Assembly (NCBI RefSeq): GCF_002127325.2
Contig: NC_035441.2
Span: 51,774,663 to 51,838,662 of the forward strand
Direction of reading: 5' to 3'
From: Helianthus annuus
Lineage: Eukaryota; Streptophyta; Magnoliopsida; Asterales; Asteraceae
DNA length: 64,000 nucleotides
Position 1 is the first letter of the stretch; each line of letters opens with the position of its first letter. The translations under genes and the position numbers were made by a program. Below, piece by piece: positions 46,101 to 57,309 of this stretch. Below the pieces are notes generated by a model. That model saw only the letters and a list, made by a program, of their open reading frames with translations, was not told the DNA's origin and ran no database searches.

Positions 46101-47665
46101 AGCTTGAGGCTACTAACAGGTTTCTCACCACGAACCTGTAGGATCTCACCTGACGGGAGCGGCACACGAACGATCTTCTCGAAACAAACTACCTCTGCGC
46201 GATGCTTGGCTAACCAATCCATACCCACAATAATGTCGAAACTTCCAAGACGCATAGGCGTGAGGTCAATAGGAAAAAGATGGTTGCTAAGGTTTAATTG
46301 GCAGTTGCGAAGAATGGAATTAAGAACAATGGGTTCACCATTCGCAACTTCAACAGTCAAAGGTTTACCTAGTTTTGTTCTAGACACGCGAAGCAATGGT
46401 TCGAAAGATAAAGACACAAAACTTTTATCGGCCCCTGAATCAAAAAGAACAGACGCAGGTTGATTATTAACTAAGAACGTACCGTTCACCACTTCGTTGT
46501 CTGCCTGCGCCTCAACAGCATTCATATTGAAAGCTCGTCCACGAGCCTGAGCCTGAACTGGATTTGCATTAACCAGCCTTGGACACTGGTTTCGATAATG
46601 AGTCAGGTCTCCGCAACTAAAGCATGAGCCGGGAGGGTAGTGAGGTCGTGCAGCTTGCTGTTGAACAGGTGGTTGAGCTACCTGATTTCGAGCAAAACGA
46701 CAAACTTCTGCAAGATGACCCGACTTCCCACAGTTGGTACAGAAACGACACGGGAGTTGTTGCTGATGATGACTATTGCACCTATTGCACAAAGGTGCAT
46801 TCCCTTCATATCGTTTCTTCGCGGGAGGCTGCGCTGGCTGATTGGGAGCTGCCTGGTTCTGTTGGGCAGTGATGGCAAAATTTTGGGAAGCCTTTCGCTT
46901 CCTAGAGCCCCTTGATGAGCCAGAATCCTTGCCCTTCTTACCTTTCTTGCTATCCTTCTTGTCAGAATCCTGCTTCTTACCCTTGTCACCCTTCATATGC
47001 AATTTACCCTTTCTGACCTGCGATTCTGTCAATGTCGCAGCTAACTCAATTGCCTGACGGACAGTGGTAGGTTTACTACCAGTAACGATGTCTTGCACAG
47101 AATCAGGTAGACCATCGATGTATCTTTCGATAGCTTTGTCAAGTGGGGTGACCATTGTTGGGCATAGCAAACTCAACTCTTCATATCTATCAGTATACGC
47201 CCGGTGCTCACCACTAACCTGTTTCAGATCGTCAAACTCCCTTTCCAACTTTCGCAATTCATGACGAGGACAGAACTCACTCATCATGAGAGTCCTTAAC
47301 TCAGCCCACGTTTGTGCTAAAGCGACTTCAGCACCACGATCTCTCATAATCCCGTTCCACCATGTCAACGCCCTCTTCTGAAAGACACTTGAAGCAAACT
47401 CGACCTTGCGATTATCAGGACACTGAACATGACGAAAAGTATTCTCAATGCTCTCAAACCATTGAAGAAGCCCAGTTGCTCCTTCGGTACCACTGAACTT
47501 GAGTGGTTTAGCCGAATTGAAACTCTTAAAGTTACAAGGAGCGTTCTGATTGACGTTTGCTTGGTTAAACTGAGCAATAAGATTCGGGAACGCCACAGCC
47601 ATATGCTGCGCGATGATTTCCGCCAGTTCGGCATTGGGTAGCTGATTTTCGCGTCGAGGAGGCAT
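43133..47665 (-). CDS. Intact Gag-Pol polyprotein of element F (1510 aa)
   Basis: A single frame from ATG ([10 protein letters not shown]...) to TAG. Gag domain at about residues 50-220 ([15 protein letters not shown]). Basic linker about 220-260. Zinc knuckles C309-x2-C312-x4-H317-x4-C322 and C348-x2-C351-x4-H356-x4-C361. Aspartic protease DSGA 409-412. RT about 600-810, with D681 and FIDD 743-746. RNase H with D892, E929 and D954. Integrase zinc domain H1082-x6-H1089-x29-C1119-x2-C1122. Integrase core D1152, D1213 and E1249 (D,D-35-E). GPF module 1387-1389. Chromodomain-like end about 1450-1495 ([11 protein letters not shown] ... FTWEREDQM), which in chromoviruses steers integration to chromatin. 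No frameshift or stop. Gag and Pol share one frame, so their ratio must be set by protein processing or RNA-level control. Confidence 0.97.
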   Translation of the reverse strand: MPPRRENQLPNAELAEIIAQHMAVAFPNLIAQFNQANVNQNAPCNFKSFNSAKPLKFSGTEGATGLLQWFESIENTFRHVQCPDNRKVEFASSVFQKRALTWWNGIMRDRGAEVALAQTWAELRTLMMSEFCPRHELRKLEREFDDLKQVSGEHRAYTDRYEELSLLCPTMVTPLDKAIERYIDGLPDSVQDIVTGSKPTTVRQAIELAATLTESQVRKGKLHMKGDKGKKQDSDKKDSKKGKKGKDSGSSRGSRKRKASQNFAITAQQNQAAPNQPAQPPAKKRYEGNAPLCNRCNSHHQQQLPCRFCTNCGKSGHLAEVCRFARNQVAQPPVQQQAARPHYPPGSCFSCGDLTHYRNQCPRLVNANPVQAQARGRAFNMNAVEAQADNEVVNGTFLVNNQPASVLFDSGADKSFVSLSFEPLLRVSRTKLGKPLTVEVANGEPIVLNSILRNCQLNLSNHLFPIDLTPMRLGSFDIIVGMDWLAKHRAEVVCFEKIVRVPLPSGEILQVRGEKPVSSLKLMSCSQARKYLRKNYVAFLAHVTADKDQGKSIQDIPVVRDYPELFPEELPGLPPARQVEFHIDLVPGANPIAKAPYRLVPSEMQELSKQLQELSDKGFIRPSFSPWGAPILFVKKKDGSFRMCIDYRELNKLTIKNRYPLPRIDDLFDQLQGATCFSKIDLRSGYHQLRVHEEDIPKTAFRTRYGHYEFTVMPFGLTNAPAVFMDLMNRVCKPYLDKFIIVFIDDILIYSKTQADHEHHLRLTLELLKKEQLFAKFSKCEFWLKEVQFLGHIVNEQGIHVDPSKISAIKDWDTPTTPTEIRSFLGLAGYYRRFIKNFSKIAVPLTALTQKNKPFEWGYKQEEAFQTLKQKLCDAPILTLPEGNDDFVVFCDASKLGLGCVLMQRNKVIAYASRQLKVHERNYTTHDLELGAVVFALKIWRHYLYGTKCVVFTDHKSLQHIFNQKELNMRQRRWVELLNDYDCEIRYHPGKANVVADALSRKERTLLHCIRDQSAIQARSDIQARISQAQHACVSQDLMGKELPYHIKPDLVLKEDGSYYFMDRLWVPSQDDLRALLMDEAHKSRYSIHPGSDKMYKDLRTRYWWPGMKKDIALYVSKCLTCLKVKAEHQHPYGLLEQPEIPVWKWENIAMDLITKLPRTKKGHDAIWVIVDRLTKSAHFLPIREDFSAEKLAKIYVDEIVSRHGVPLNIISDRDARFSSRFWRTMQSAMGTQLNLSTAYHPQTDGQTERTIQTLEDMLRACVIDFGGSWDSHLPLIEFSYNNSYHSSINMAPFEALYGRKCRSPVCWNEIGEAQITGPDLILETTDKVKKVRDNLQAARSRQKSYADLKRKPLDFQVGDHVLLKVSPWKGVIRFGKKGKLAPRYVGPFQIVERIGKVAYRLQLPPELGNVHPTFHVSNLKRCLADKNLHIPLDEIRVDKTLHFVEKPMEIMDREVKSLKRKRIPLVRVRWESKRGPEFTWEREDQMKAKYPHLFPRVSSKRISGRNSHK

Positions 47666-48309
47666 GCTAAAGAAAAGAGGAAAACACGAGAGGAAACGAG
47701 TGAGATGATTAGATGAAAAGAATGAGATGAAACAAAATCAACAAAGCAAGGATGGTGGTCATTTGTCCGTATCACAAAGCAAACAAATGACGCACAGTGA
47801 CTAATCAAAGTAAATGGATCCATAAACAATGCTTAACGAAGACATGCTCGCCTATAAGTGAACACTCACCCCAAGAGTTCCCAGGTAAGAGTGACTGGTC
47901 CGATTATGTGGATTTGTACGAACACTCTAGCCTTAGACAGAAAACTCAGGGTACAGGCATTCACCCTTCCAGTTTGCACGTGTTCACATCATTTAGACCC
48001 AAACTTTGACGAGATTTTGAAAACTCGAAAGGCACAAGGCCAAAAGAATCATTAAAGCAAATGATAAATTTCCAAAATCAATTTGAAAAGTCAGAAGGGT
48101 TCAAAACAATAAAATAGATCATTTGAAAAAAATAGAGGATTGTTTTTCAGAAATCGTTTTAGAAATCTGGGTTCTTGTTTTGATGATCACCTAAGGATAG
48201 GTGAAGTGCATGTTTTAAAATCTAAACACAAGACAACTTGTGTTGGGGTCCTAGAAAGGTTATAGTCTAGGTCAAAGCATTACTAATAACCTAATTCCCT
48301 ATAACCATT
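47666..48309 (-). other. Untranslated leader of element F
   Basis: No gene. Lies between primer site and gag ATG and resembles the leader of A. Confidence 0.75.
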
Positions 48310-48323
48310 GGCTCTGATACCAA
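48310..48323 (-). other. Primer-binding site, initiator tRNA-Met type, element F
   Basis: Minus strand TTGGTATCAGAGCC, six bases inside the 5' LTR end. Confidence 0.9.
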
Positions 48324-49424
48324 CTCTTCTGTCACACCCCGACCACGTAAAACATCAAATCGTGGCGGAAACGTCAGGGAGTGTTGTAACAGAATTATTG
48401 TTTCACAACCATGGCATTTAAAGTTATATTTTATTTATCAATAAAAGAGGTACATTGTCTTGAAATAACTGAAACATAGAGTACATAACATGTTTTAATT
48501 AGACTAGCTTCATTTTAAAGTCACTAAGGCCCAAGTCCACCCTAGCGTATCACGATCAAGCTATGCATTAGCTCCTGAAACACATGTGAAAATAAAGTAC
48601 GTTAGCATAAAAATGCCAGTGAGTAACATAGGTTTTGTGAAAATAGGATTCATGACTTAGGTTTTAGAAAAGGGTTGTTTAACAAAGTCAGTCATGATCC
48701 TTGTAACATGTTTTGTTTTATAAATCATTTGAAAAGCGATGATAAAGTAGATGATATGTGAAAAAGTAATGTAAGGTTAAATGAATAACTAAGTAAAATG
48801 AGTTTGTATATATATTTATCGAACAGTGTTGTAAAACAATGTCTTATGAAAAATGTGTTATTTGTAAGAAAAATGATTAAGTCCAAGTTGAATGACTTAA
48901 ATAAACCACCCAATGAAAGTTGCCCATGTCTAAACCATTTGCCCAATGTTATTGTGAAAACCATGTCAAAATGTATATATATCAATATCAACATTGTCTA
49001 TGTCGAATATCAATCATGTAATGTGTAATCAAAATGTCAATGTATGGTTAGTGAAATATGTATCAACTAAACCATAGGAAAAATGCACAAAACAGTGTAT
49101 TGAAGTAAAACATGGTTTAAATCAACGCTATGTTTTGTGGAAAATGCATGCTATAATGAATACAAACATTTATGCGGTATTGTGAAAATGCATACATCCA
49201 AGCCTTGTAACTGTGGTGATAAACCTTTAAACAAATTAAAGGTCTATCTGTCTAAATGTTTTAATCGAATTCGGTCATTCCTTCCAATCCAAACATACCC
49301 AGGATTTCAGGAACGGGAGTTGTCAATTCCTATGGTACCATTACCTACTAACGAGCGGCGTGATCAATGTTAATGAATGTATATTGTCCCACTTAAACAA
49401 ACCAAATGTCATACCCAAAATGTA

Positions 49425-49613
49425 AGCATGAAAATGTCATGTAAAACAAATGCACTAAGTATGATGAGCATACATAGCGTGAAAAATGTCATGTAAAATA
49501 AATGCACTAAGTATGATGAACATACATAGCGTGAAAATGTCATGTAAAACAAATGTACTAAGTATGATGAACATACATAGCGTGAAAATGTCATGTAAAA
49601 CAAATGTATTAAT
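49425..49613 (-). repeat. 51-bp tandem repeats, F 5' LTR
   Basis: Duplicate of 40672-40860 with one base changed (GATGAGCATA). Confidence 0.9.
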
Positions 49614-49959
49614 GAACATAGCAAGTATATGATATGAAAGCATGAAAAGAATGAAAGTAACAAGTAGGCACATGTGTTTCACCCCAAAATGTTTGGAAAA
49701 CAGTAAAAGAGGGGACTATGTACTCACTTGAGATTGCTTAGAAGTCGTAGAACAACCACCAAGCAATGCTAGAAGATCACGGAATCAAACAGCACCTATA
49801 AAGGCACCTACATTAATAAACGGACCTATCGGAGGATCGGGTAGTACGAGGGTTCTCAAACCAAATAAGTGTGGGAACTTATGTAATATGGTTTGACAAA
49901 GCCTACATACTAAAACGAAACTTATCCTAAGTGCTTTTGACCCGTTACGACCCGCTTAG

Positions 49960-50625
49960 GTAGCTTATGCTACTTTAACGCGTCGTTTGCGTAAAATGCG
50001 CTTGAAACGCCTAACTAGCCCTATGACAAGCAAGATATGCCTTAACACACTTAATATTGTTGCTAAATCAGTTTAGGTGTCGAAATTTATGTTACATAAG
50101 CTTAAAATGAATTTTAGTGTAAAAAGGGCATTTTGGTAATTTACCTAAAGCATAAGAACCACTTGTCATACAACTACTCAAATGGCGTGACCATAAGGTA
50201 TAACCTTGAAAGGTTATTCCCTATACACTATGTCACCTAATGTGTTTGGTCGGATCCTAATGATCGACCAAATGGGTCGGGTTCGTAAGTATAAGCGATT
50301 GATTAGATCGCTTACCCTTACGACCCTAAACAAGCACAAAACTAAAAGCGACGAGCTAAACATGCTAGAACATGTTTAGAAAACAGGTTTTGGTATTAAA
50401 ACAAACGGTTTTAATACCCTAAAGTAGTTTGGTTACAAAATGCGCAAGAAAACGCATTTTGACCGAAACTACGGCTCGTCACTAAGCCTAGATAACGTGG
50501 TAATCAGTAGGTATAGTCGCTAGGGACTATAACCAACGTGATTACGCTCACGTTATGAAGTTCAAACGAACTTCGCATTGACCATAAACTGGTCAATGCA
50601 GAAAGTCAAACAAAGTTTGACTTTC
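49960..50625 (-). other. Train of conserved hairpins, F 5' LTR
   Basis: Duplicate of 41207-41872, with all stems identical. Confidence 0.82.
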
Positions 50626-50781
50626 GGACTCGAAAAGCAATAAAAGAACGAAAGAATACTTACGACGGGTCCCCGCAAGATTGAATTCCGAGTACTCTCA
50701 GGTATGAAGTGTCAAAGCACCCCAACTTAGAGAGCAACCTCTGAATTCAAGTGTGAGGGAAATGGGCAAGACATGGAGGGG

Positions 50782-50789
50782 TATTTATA
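50782..50789 (-). promoter_or_regulatory. LTR TATA box driving element F
   Basis: TATAAATA on the minus strand in the 5' LTR, so this copy would drive the gag-pol transcript. About 160 bp separates it from the first hairpin. Confidence 0.72.
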
Positions 50790-51877
50790 GGATTTGGTGA
50801 ACCGTTAAGATCGTTCCTCGCAAAGCGTGCTTCGATCTTGGCCATCCATGTGTACCCATAGTTTTTAAAAACCATTTGAGCCCATTATTTCAGTCCCCTG
50901 ATTCGAAAATACCATTTGCAATGGGTTTTTGAGTGCATAACAGCTGTTAGCAGCTGTTAAAACTGTTTTTGCAGTTCTGGGGACCTCACGCGGCCCGCGT
51001 GAGAATTACCAAAATGCTAGGCGGGCCGCCTAGCCATGTCAGATCAGCAAAAACTTTGCAAAATGACAGTTTTGGTCCCTGCATGCGTTTAAGGCCATTT
51101 TTGACACGTTTAAAGCCCGTTAACCTCACTTCAAGCCTCTAAAATGAAGTTAAAGTATAGGGAACTAAAACCATGCTCAAAAATACCTCGGATGTCGGTT
51201 CGTTTGGTCGTACGATCGCGATGTTTGCTTAATTACGACGGAATGCGCATAAGCGCGAAAAACGATCCAAATTGCGCGACGAATGGATTTTTCTCATGCC
51301 AAACATTAAAACATAATATTTTAATGCTTACATAAATTTTTGGATGTCCGGAAGTATTCAGAACGTAAGATATGCGCGAAAGTGCAAACTTATGCACTTT
51401 TTGACGCTTTTAGTCCCTGAATGAGCATAAAGTTTATTTTAGCACACCAAACCCCTCAAAGCCTATTTCTAAGCTATGTAAAGGATATTTAAGGTGTGTT
51501 TAACTTATGATCATGTTCCGGAATGTTCGTTACAGTTCAGATTGGCATACTTTCGCAGTTTGTCAATTTTAGTCCCTGTAAGCGAATAAACTAGATTTTG
51601 CCATACCAAAGCCTTCGAAACTTATTTCTAAGTTATGTAAAGGTTATTTAAGGTATGTTAAGCATAAATTGATGTTCCGGAGTATTTGTTGCATATAACT
51701 GATTACGTTTTCGTACCAGTTTGCATATAATTCTCCAGAAAGCGATATAGGGTTTGAAATCGAATAAAAGCCAAAACATGAAAAACATCAAACATAAATA
51801 AACAAACATTGGGATCAAATAACTTTATTTCATTGATAACCGAACAGTTTACAATGACTACAAGCACAAATGTAACA

Positions 51878-51882
51878 CACGG
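51878..51882. repeat. Target-site duplication of element F, right copy (CACGG)
   Basis: See the left copy at 39572-39576. Confidence 0.93.
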
Positions 51883-53098
51883 GGCCGTGGCCAGAGCTCT
51901 GTGCAGGCTATAAATAGGGGTGTTTGGTTCACTTGAAAGGCATCCCTTGGCAAGCCACTATTCTCCCACTTTGCCACCACTCCACCAACACTACAACACC
52001 AACACCCACCACCATCATCCATCATCCATCTTTAGAGTGTGTAGTAGTCTCGGGATCCAAGATTGATTGTAAGGGTTCTTGCCAATCAAAGGCCATATTT
52101 GGTTAAGCCTCTTACATCACTTGGTGAAGACAAATATTTTATGCATTACTTTTGATTTTTAATCTTTCGTATTTGGGTTTGTTTTAGTGACTTTAATAAC
52201 TAGTTTCTTATGTTGAAGGTGAATTTTCTTTATCATTTTTTTGTGGTGTCTTGAAGTTACTTTACTCTCTATATAAAGTAAAAGATTGCATTATTCATGT
52301 CTTTACACTCTATATAAAGGCATGTTGACTACCTGGTCGGGGGTTAGGGGAATGTTTTGGTAAGGTTCTTGCCTTGTTCAGTGTATAGATCCTGCAAGGA
52401 CTTGGTTCAAGCTTACTAGGACCTCTTTCAATACCCACTGGTATTGGATGGCGAGGGTGCGAATAGCTTGAACCCCTCATATGTAAACTACTATTAATAC
52501 TTTAAACCGGCTTCTTGGGATTGTATCCTAGCTGACTCAAACCACTTAGTCGAGGGTAACGTCACCTTCAAAAGAGGGGCCTACCACTTTTCGCATTAAT
52601 AACTAACTTAATTGTCTTTCAATATTCCGACCCTTTGGGATTGTATCCCTGCTGACTCAAACCACTGGGTTGAGGGTAACGTCACCTTCAAAAGAGGGGC
52701 CTACTACTATAACTAAGATTATCTCTTAAAAATTCTGAAAGTGCGAAAATCATCAAAGGATACATTAAAGACGAGTCAGATCCAAGTGATTCTATCTTGT
52801 CCATCTGTTTTTATTTTATTTTATTTATCTTTTCATTTTTAGTTTTATTTTCATGTTTCAAAACTTTTCTCAAAAATTTAGATCAATTAGACGTTGAGGA
52901 TAAACCGGTACAAAATGCTCTTGTGTCCTTGGACCACCTCGGTATCTTACCAACACTATACTACACTCACGATGGGTGAACTTGCCCAAGTGTGTGTTTA
53001 GTGTTAGTAGAATATCGTGTTTTATAAATTTAAAACTTGACTAATGTGTAAAATGGGCTTAAAATATCAATAAAATATATCGCGCTTTGCACACACAA
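51883..53098 (+). mobile_element. Element D 3' LTR, right part
   Basis: Resumes the D LTR after F with GGCCGTGGCCAGAG and TATAAATA at 51909. It is collinear with 11561-12774 with many substitutions. Ends GCACACACAA, followed by GGGAT. Confidence 0.88.
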
Positions 53099-53103
53099 GG
53101 GAT
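53099..53103. repeat. Target-site duplication of element D, right copy (GGGAT)
   Basis: See the left copy at 11040-11044. Confidence 0.75.
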
Positions 53104-55529
53104 CCTCCTCCAGTGCCAGGCTGCTCTTCTCTTTGTATTGACATTCGGCTGTCTTCAGGAGCACCTGCACATACAATAACTCAATTACTTGAACAATGCA
53201 ACCCAGGTCTGTTTGACCTTGGGTATTGTTACACAATACGAATTGCTTAATTTTGGAAAATCTTTATCATTTTTCACAAACACTTTTTCGTTCTTATTTC
53301 CAACCTTCTTGGATCGATTTTCCTATTATCACTCACAGAAGTCTTTTGCTTTGCCTCCCACATTTTTCCTTTTAAAACATTCCTTGGATAAAATTTTGAT
53401 TCATTTTGAAAGTTTTGTTTTGATAAATCAGCTTTAGGTCTCCAAAATTGGTTTGGCTTTGTCAAATCAGCCTTCGATTTCCAACTTTGTTTTGTCTCAA
53501 ATCTGGGTGTCTGTGATTTCCAAGTTTGTTGTGATTCAACCTAGGATTTTTTCGGCATCCAAGTTTGTTTGGACTCAAACTTGGTTGACTTCTGATTCAC
53601 AACCTCAACTTTCTTTTTCTTTTCAACATCAACAGGCTTCAGATTCGGACATTTGCGACCAACATGTCCAATTTGATCACATTTAAAGCACGTTTTCTTC
53701 CAAACATCTTTAGCCTGTTGTTGCTGTTTTTTCTGAGCATAGAACTCTTCATTAGACTGTCGTCTAAATTTGAGTTCCTTCTCTTCTTCTGAACTTGTTC
53801 CGTGAACAAAATTCATCTTTTTCTAATGATTTGACTTTTCAAAACATTTTCTTTGATTTTGTTTCTTTTTATAACCCAACTCAGCCTTCATGTTTTTCTT
53901 TTTGCAACCAGGTTTGTTATAAAAAGTTTTCTTGCTCGCTTTTCCAGCATATTTTGCAATTTCAGTTTTCTCGATTTCTACCAGTTTGAAAACTTTGTTG
54001 ATCTTATCCTGAATCACATTTTGAATTGGAAACTCAACAACCGAGAATAATTTGTGCAATCTAATCATGGTATATACCAATCCCATTGGATCATCATTCG
54101 CACTTTCTCAGATTTTGAATTTTTCAATAAATTTTTGTTAAAACTTTCCTCATCTTCATCCTGTGATTCAGACTTACCATTTTTGGTAGAATCGTCTCTC
54201 AAAACGTTTTCAACAACCTTACTTACCACCTCTGAATCACCAGCATCATCAGATTTGGTGTAAGTCACATCAGTGTTTTCAGGTAATTAGTCAACCATAT
54301 TTAAACCTTTTGCCACTTTTTCGTCATCATAGAACGTGTAATTATCCCTCAACGGTGGTGGCACCAGGTGATATTCTGAACCAATACCTTTTTTATACTT
54401 TTCAGAATCTTTGTCATTTGGTGTGATGTTGAAAATACGTTCGAGAATGTACGAAGAACTATGATAACTTTGAAGTTTTGTAACATTCTTTTCTTTTTCA
54501 GCCAATTATTGTTTTAGTTTAGCAACTTCATCAATACATTTATTTAACTCCTATTGCTTTTCTTGATATTTGGCCTCAAAAAGTCTTGTTGTTTTTAAAC
54601 TTTCTGACATTCTACCGTCCATACATTTGACTTGTCTATTCAAAGTATCATAAGCTTCTTGTACCTTATGATTTGACCATTTCATTTTATCATATTCTTT
54701 CTGTAAATCTTGATTGATATTATCTTTTTGAAGACAATCATTATAGCTTGCCAAAACACTTTTGTTTTAAAATTTCATTTTCTTTTTCAAACTCTTGACA
54801 TTTTAGTGTCAGCTTTTTGACATTTTGTTTCAAAACTTCTTCATTTTCAAGCATTTCTTTACATTTGGTTTTGAAAACTGTTTCGATTTTAGTTAATTCA
54901 ATATCTCTTGATTTTAAATTTTCATCTTTTCCAGCACAAGCTCTGCATGTTTCCATGCATTTCCTGCACTGTTCTTCAGTTTTATTATCAGATTGTTCGA
55001 TGATTTTATCTTTGTCAAACGATTCAGAAGATCCAGTTTGAATTTTTTTTGTTATCACACCTTCTTCTGCTGTCTTCTTTTGATCTTCATCACTCTTTTG
55101 CTGGTTTTCAACAGTTTCTCCTGCTGTCTTCTTCAATTCATCAACCATCATCTCAACAATTTCTTCTTTCTTCTTCTTCAATTACATTACCTTCGGTAGT
55201 GTTGCGTAAAACACCTCTTTTATACATTTATACAGAGTTTCTTTGTAATCTTTCTCTATCGACCTTCTCGCATAAAATTGTTTACACGTTGGAATAACCG
55301 CTAACACATCTTCAAACGTCACTTTCTCGGAATAAACTACCGGATTTCCTTGTGGATCCAAGTAGCATTCTCTTTCAGCATCCCATCTCTTTGCTTTCTT
55401 TGCCTCTTTAACCTGATCATACAAATTATTACGATAATATCGAGCATACTCTTTCCTCCATCTTAGATCATCAAACTCAACAATGATCTTGAAATGCTCA
55501 GGAATAACCTGTAAACAAATATCAAACAC
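53104..55529 (-). pseudogene. Element G: broken copia-like gag region
   Basis: Read from 55529 downward. First comes a 115-codon segment (IIVEFDDLRWRKEYARYY...), then after a TAA an acidic, lysine/glutamate-rich coiled-coil stretch (55181-54741). Two frameshifts follow (near 54750 and 54075). A CCHC zinc knuckle CFKCDQIGHVGRKC with a KQTWMPKKS tail lies at 53816-53541, and tryptophan/lysine-rich repeats (QTWKSK, QSWKSK) run to about 53275. The knuckle followed by a WxPK tail is typical of plant Ty1/copia Gag. No protease, integrase or RT was found, as D inserted just downstream and the rest is decayed or absent. The family call is moderate and the long coiled coil is unusual. Confidence 0.6.
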
Positions 55530-55535
55530 TTAATC
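55509..55535 (-). other. Possible splice acceptor upstream of the G gag frame
   Basis: On the minus strand a T-rich run ending TTTGTTTACAG directly precedes the coding-looking GTTATTCCTGAGC. This is a good match to a plant 3' splice site, but no donor or upstream exon was identified. Confidence 0.3.
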
Positions 55536-57309
55536 AAATTTGAAAATCAAGACTTTGAAAACCCTAGCTATGTTCGAATGAGGAATGATTTGAAGTTTGC
55601 GGATAAGGAATGAATTAAGTTTGTGCGAATCAACTCCAAATCTGTGTATAGATGAATAATGTTGTTGATTTGCGTGAATGAACCCTTATGTCACTAACTT
55701 CGTGCACACGTGTAATAATGGATCACCAACACTTGTGAACTTTTGAAAATTAAACAAGTCTTGAAATCCCGGTTCGCGTGGATGTAGACTTGTAAATTTG
55801 CACTTGATCCAAGCTTGTGAACAACTCTTGATCCGAAACAAATTCTCAACACCTTGACTTGATTCGTGAAATTTAATTCAAATGGATCTATAATTAACAA
55901 CGGATGGTCAAAAGATCAGGTGCGAATGTACAGCAACACAATCAAATCTTTTGAACTTTCTAAAATCCCAGCTTCGTGCGGATCAACTTTAATGGAGCAG
56001 ATGAACAATTCAACAAAATCAGATCGGATGATTTATTTCACCCGGATGAACAGCAAACAAACTCCCGGATCAAATTAGATTTCAACAGATGTGTATTGAT
56101 TTAAACAATGAACAAATAAACAAATTCTACGAAGGACTGTTTTAAGCAGATGGATTTAAAATCTGCGGATGTAATATGCAAATGAACAGCTTTAATCGAT
56201 CTGCAGATGAAGTTAAACCAGATGGAGTTCTGCGCAATTCTGCAGCTGTAAAAACCAACAACTAAAACTGTTAAAACTGCGAATAAATCTGTTTTCAACC
56301 TTTTTTAGTGTCTTAGACATGTTACAACGGATATATTAAAATCAAGATAAACCCCTACAAAAGTTACAAGGACCAGGAGTTCCAGACGCAAAATAACTTC
56401 TAAACTAAGACATTCCTAAAATTCATAAATATTTGATGATAGAGTCAAAGCATGATGCAATTCCCACAAATCTAGAAATGGGGATGTACCCTCTAGCCAA
56501 AATCAGTTCTAACGCTGAAGTAAAAAAAAAAAAAAAAAAAGTAGTCGTATTCCTCCTCCTATAAGGTTGCCAGGCAAGTGTGGTAATGTCAGTTTAATTA
56601 CATATATAAAATTTTCTAAGATTGGCTAGAGTCTCAAGTTTATGTGTAATTATAGCATGGGATGATACTTGTATATATATATATAGGCTTTAGACCTCAA
56701 CATCACAAAAAACTTTAACTTATCATGACAAAGTAGGAGTTGATATAATCAGCAAAAATATACAAGCAACAACAAGAACAAAACAATGTTATTGGTTTAA
56801 TACTAAGAGAGTGTAACTTTTTAAGTTCTAGATTTCAATGCATTTCATTGCCTTTTAAAATAACAACAAAACCACTCAATTTTTTATTTCAATGCATCTC
56901 ATTGCATTTTAAAATAACAACAAAACTACTCAAATTTTTTGAATGGCTAAAAATTCCATTCATCACAAAAAAATATATACATCACTTATTCAAGCAAGCT
57001 GCTAGAACAGAACCCCCTTGCAAATATTACACCCCATTCTAACATCAGCTATCATACAACTTAAACAATTCAAATATTAAAGGAACACCACTCCTCCCGT
57101 TCCAAATCTTGCCTTTTCGTGTTGTTTTTAATCTATAAGAGAGTTGTGAACTGGTAAAAAAAATTTTCGTTTGAATTGCTTTGATTGCTCCACCAATAAT
57201 GCTACCACCATTCTTCTTTAGCTTGCAAACTTTACCAAGTGAGGCTTTCACTGAAATATCATAATTCAAGCTGATTACATGTGAGTACCCCTAGATGGAA
57301 CCCCTGGGT
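55530..57309. other. Gene-free stretch upstream of the G gag
   Basis: No gene recognised. It holds a run of 19-20 A at about 56521-56540, a TATATATATATATAGG stretch near 56675 and a 54-bp direct repeat at 56833-56940. It may include the 5' part of G, but no LTR pair or primer site was seen. Confidence 0.5.
56833..56940 (+). repeat. 54-bp direct repeat, two copies
   Basis: TTTCAATGCATTTCATTGCC plus TTTTAAAATAACAACAAAAC is repeated at 56887 with four or so changes. Confidence 0.85.

Larger units (their letters stand above)
39577..51877 (-). mobile_element. Element F: full-length autonomous Ty3/gypsy (Tekay-like) retrotransposon
   Basis: 12,301 bp between CACGG duplications. LTRs are 39577-43125 and 48330-51877, with about nine substitutions and one indel by eye (near 0.25%). 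On the minus strand the order is LTR, tRNA-Met primer site, leader, one open gag-pol of 1510 codons, purine tract, LTR. Every signal and domain expected of an autonomous element is present, so this copy is young and possibly still competent. Its LTRs belong to the same family as those of A and E. Confidence 0.96.
48330..51877 (-). mobile_element. Element F 5' LTR (right in window, 3548 bp)
   Basis: Near-identical to 39577-43125. Its outermost bases read TGTAACA where the other LTR has TGTCACA. Confidence 0.95.
11045..53098 (+). mobile_element. Element D: non-autonomous Athila/Tat-type LTR retrotransposon, three insertions
   Basis: The 5' LTR is 11045-12774. The 3' LTR is 39056-39576 plus 51883-53098, split by F. 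The primer site reads AACGCCGTTGCCGGG, close to the complement of tRNA-Asp used by Athila/Tat elements. Own internal sequence is 12775-13346, 32082-32334 and 35752-39055, about 4.1 kb. This contains short reading frames and repeated CACGGGGCCGTG motifs but no protease, RT, RNase H or integrase, so D needed a helper. Without its guests D would be about 7.6 kb. LTR divergence is visibly larger than in B, C and F, as expected for the host of those insertions. Confidence 0.88.

Noticed and set aside
45715..46167. Frames of 119-154 codons on both strands inside the F polyprotein (45715-47829)
   Set aside because: Shadows of the 1510-codon gag-pol in other frames.
56521..56540. A run of 19-20 A that might mark a SINE or LINE tail
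   Set aside because: No RNA polymerase III boxes, no LINE reading frame and no flanking duplication were found, so it is listed only as a homopolymer.
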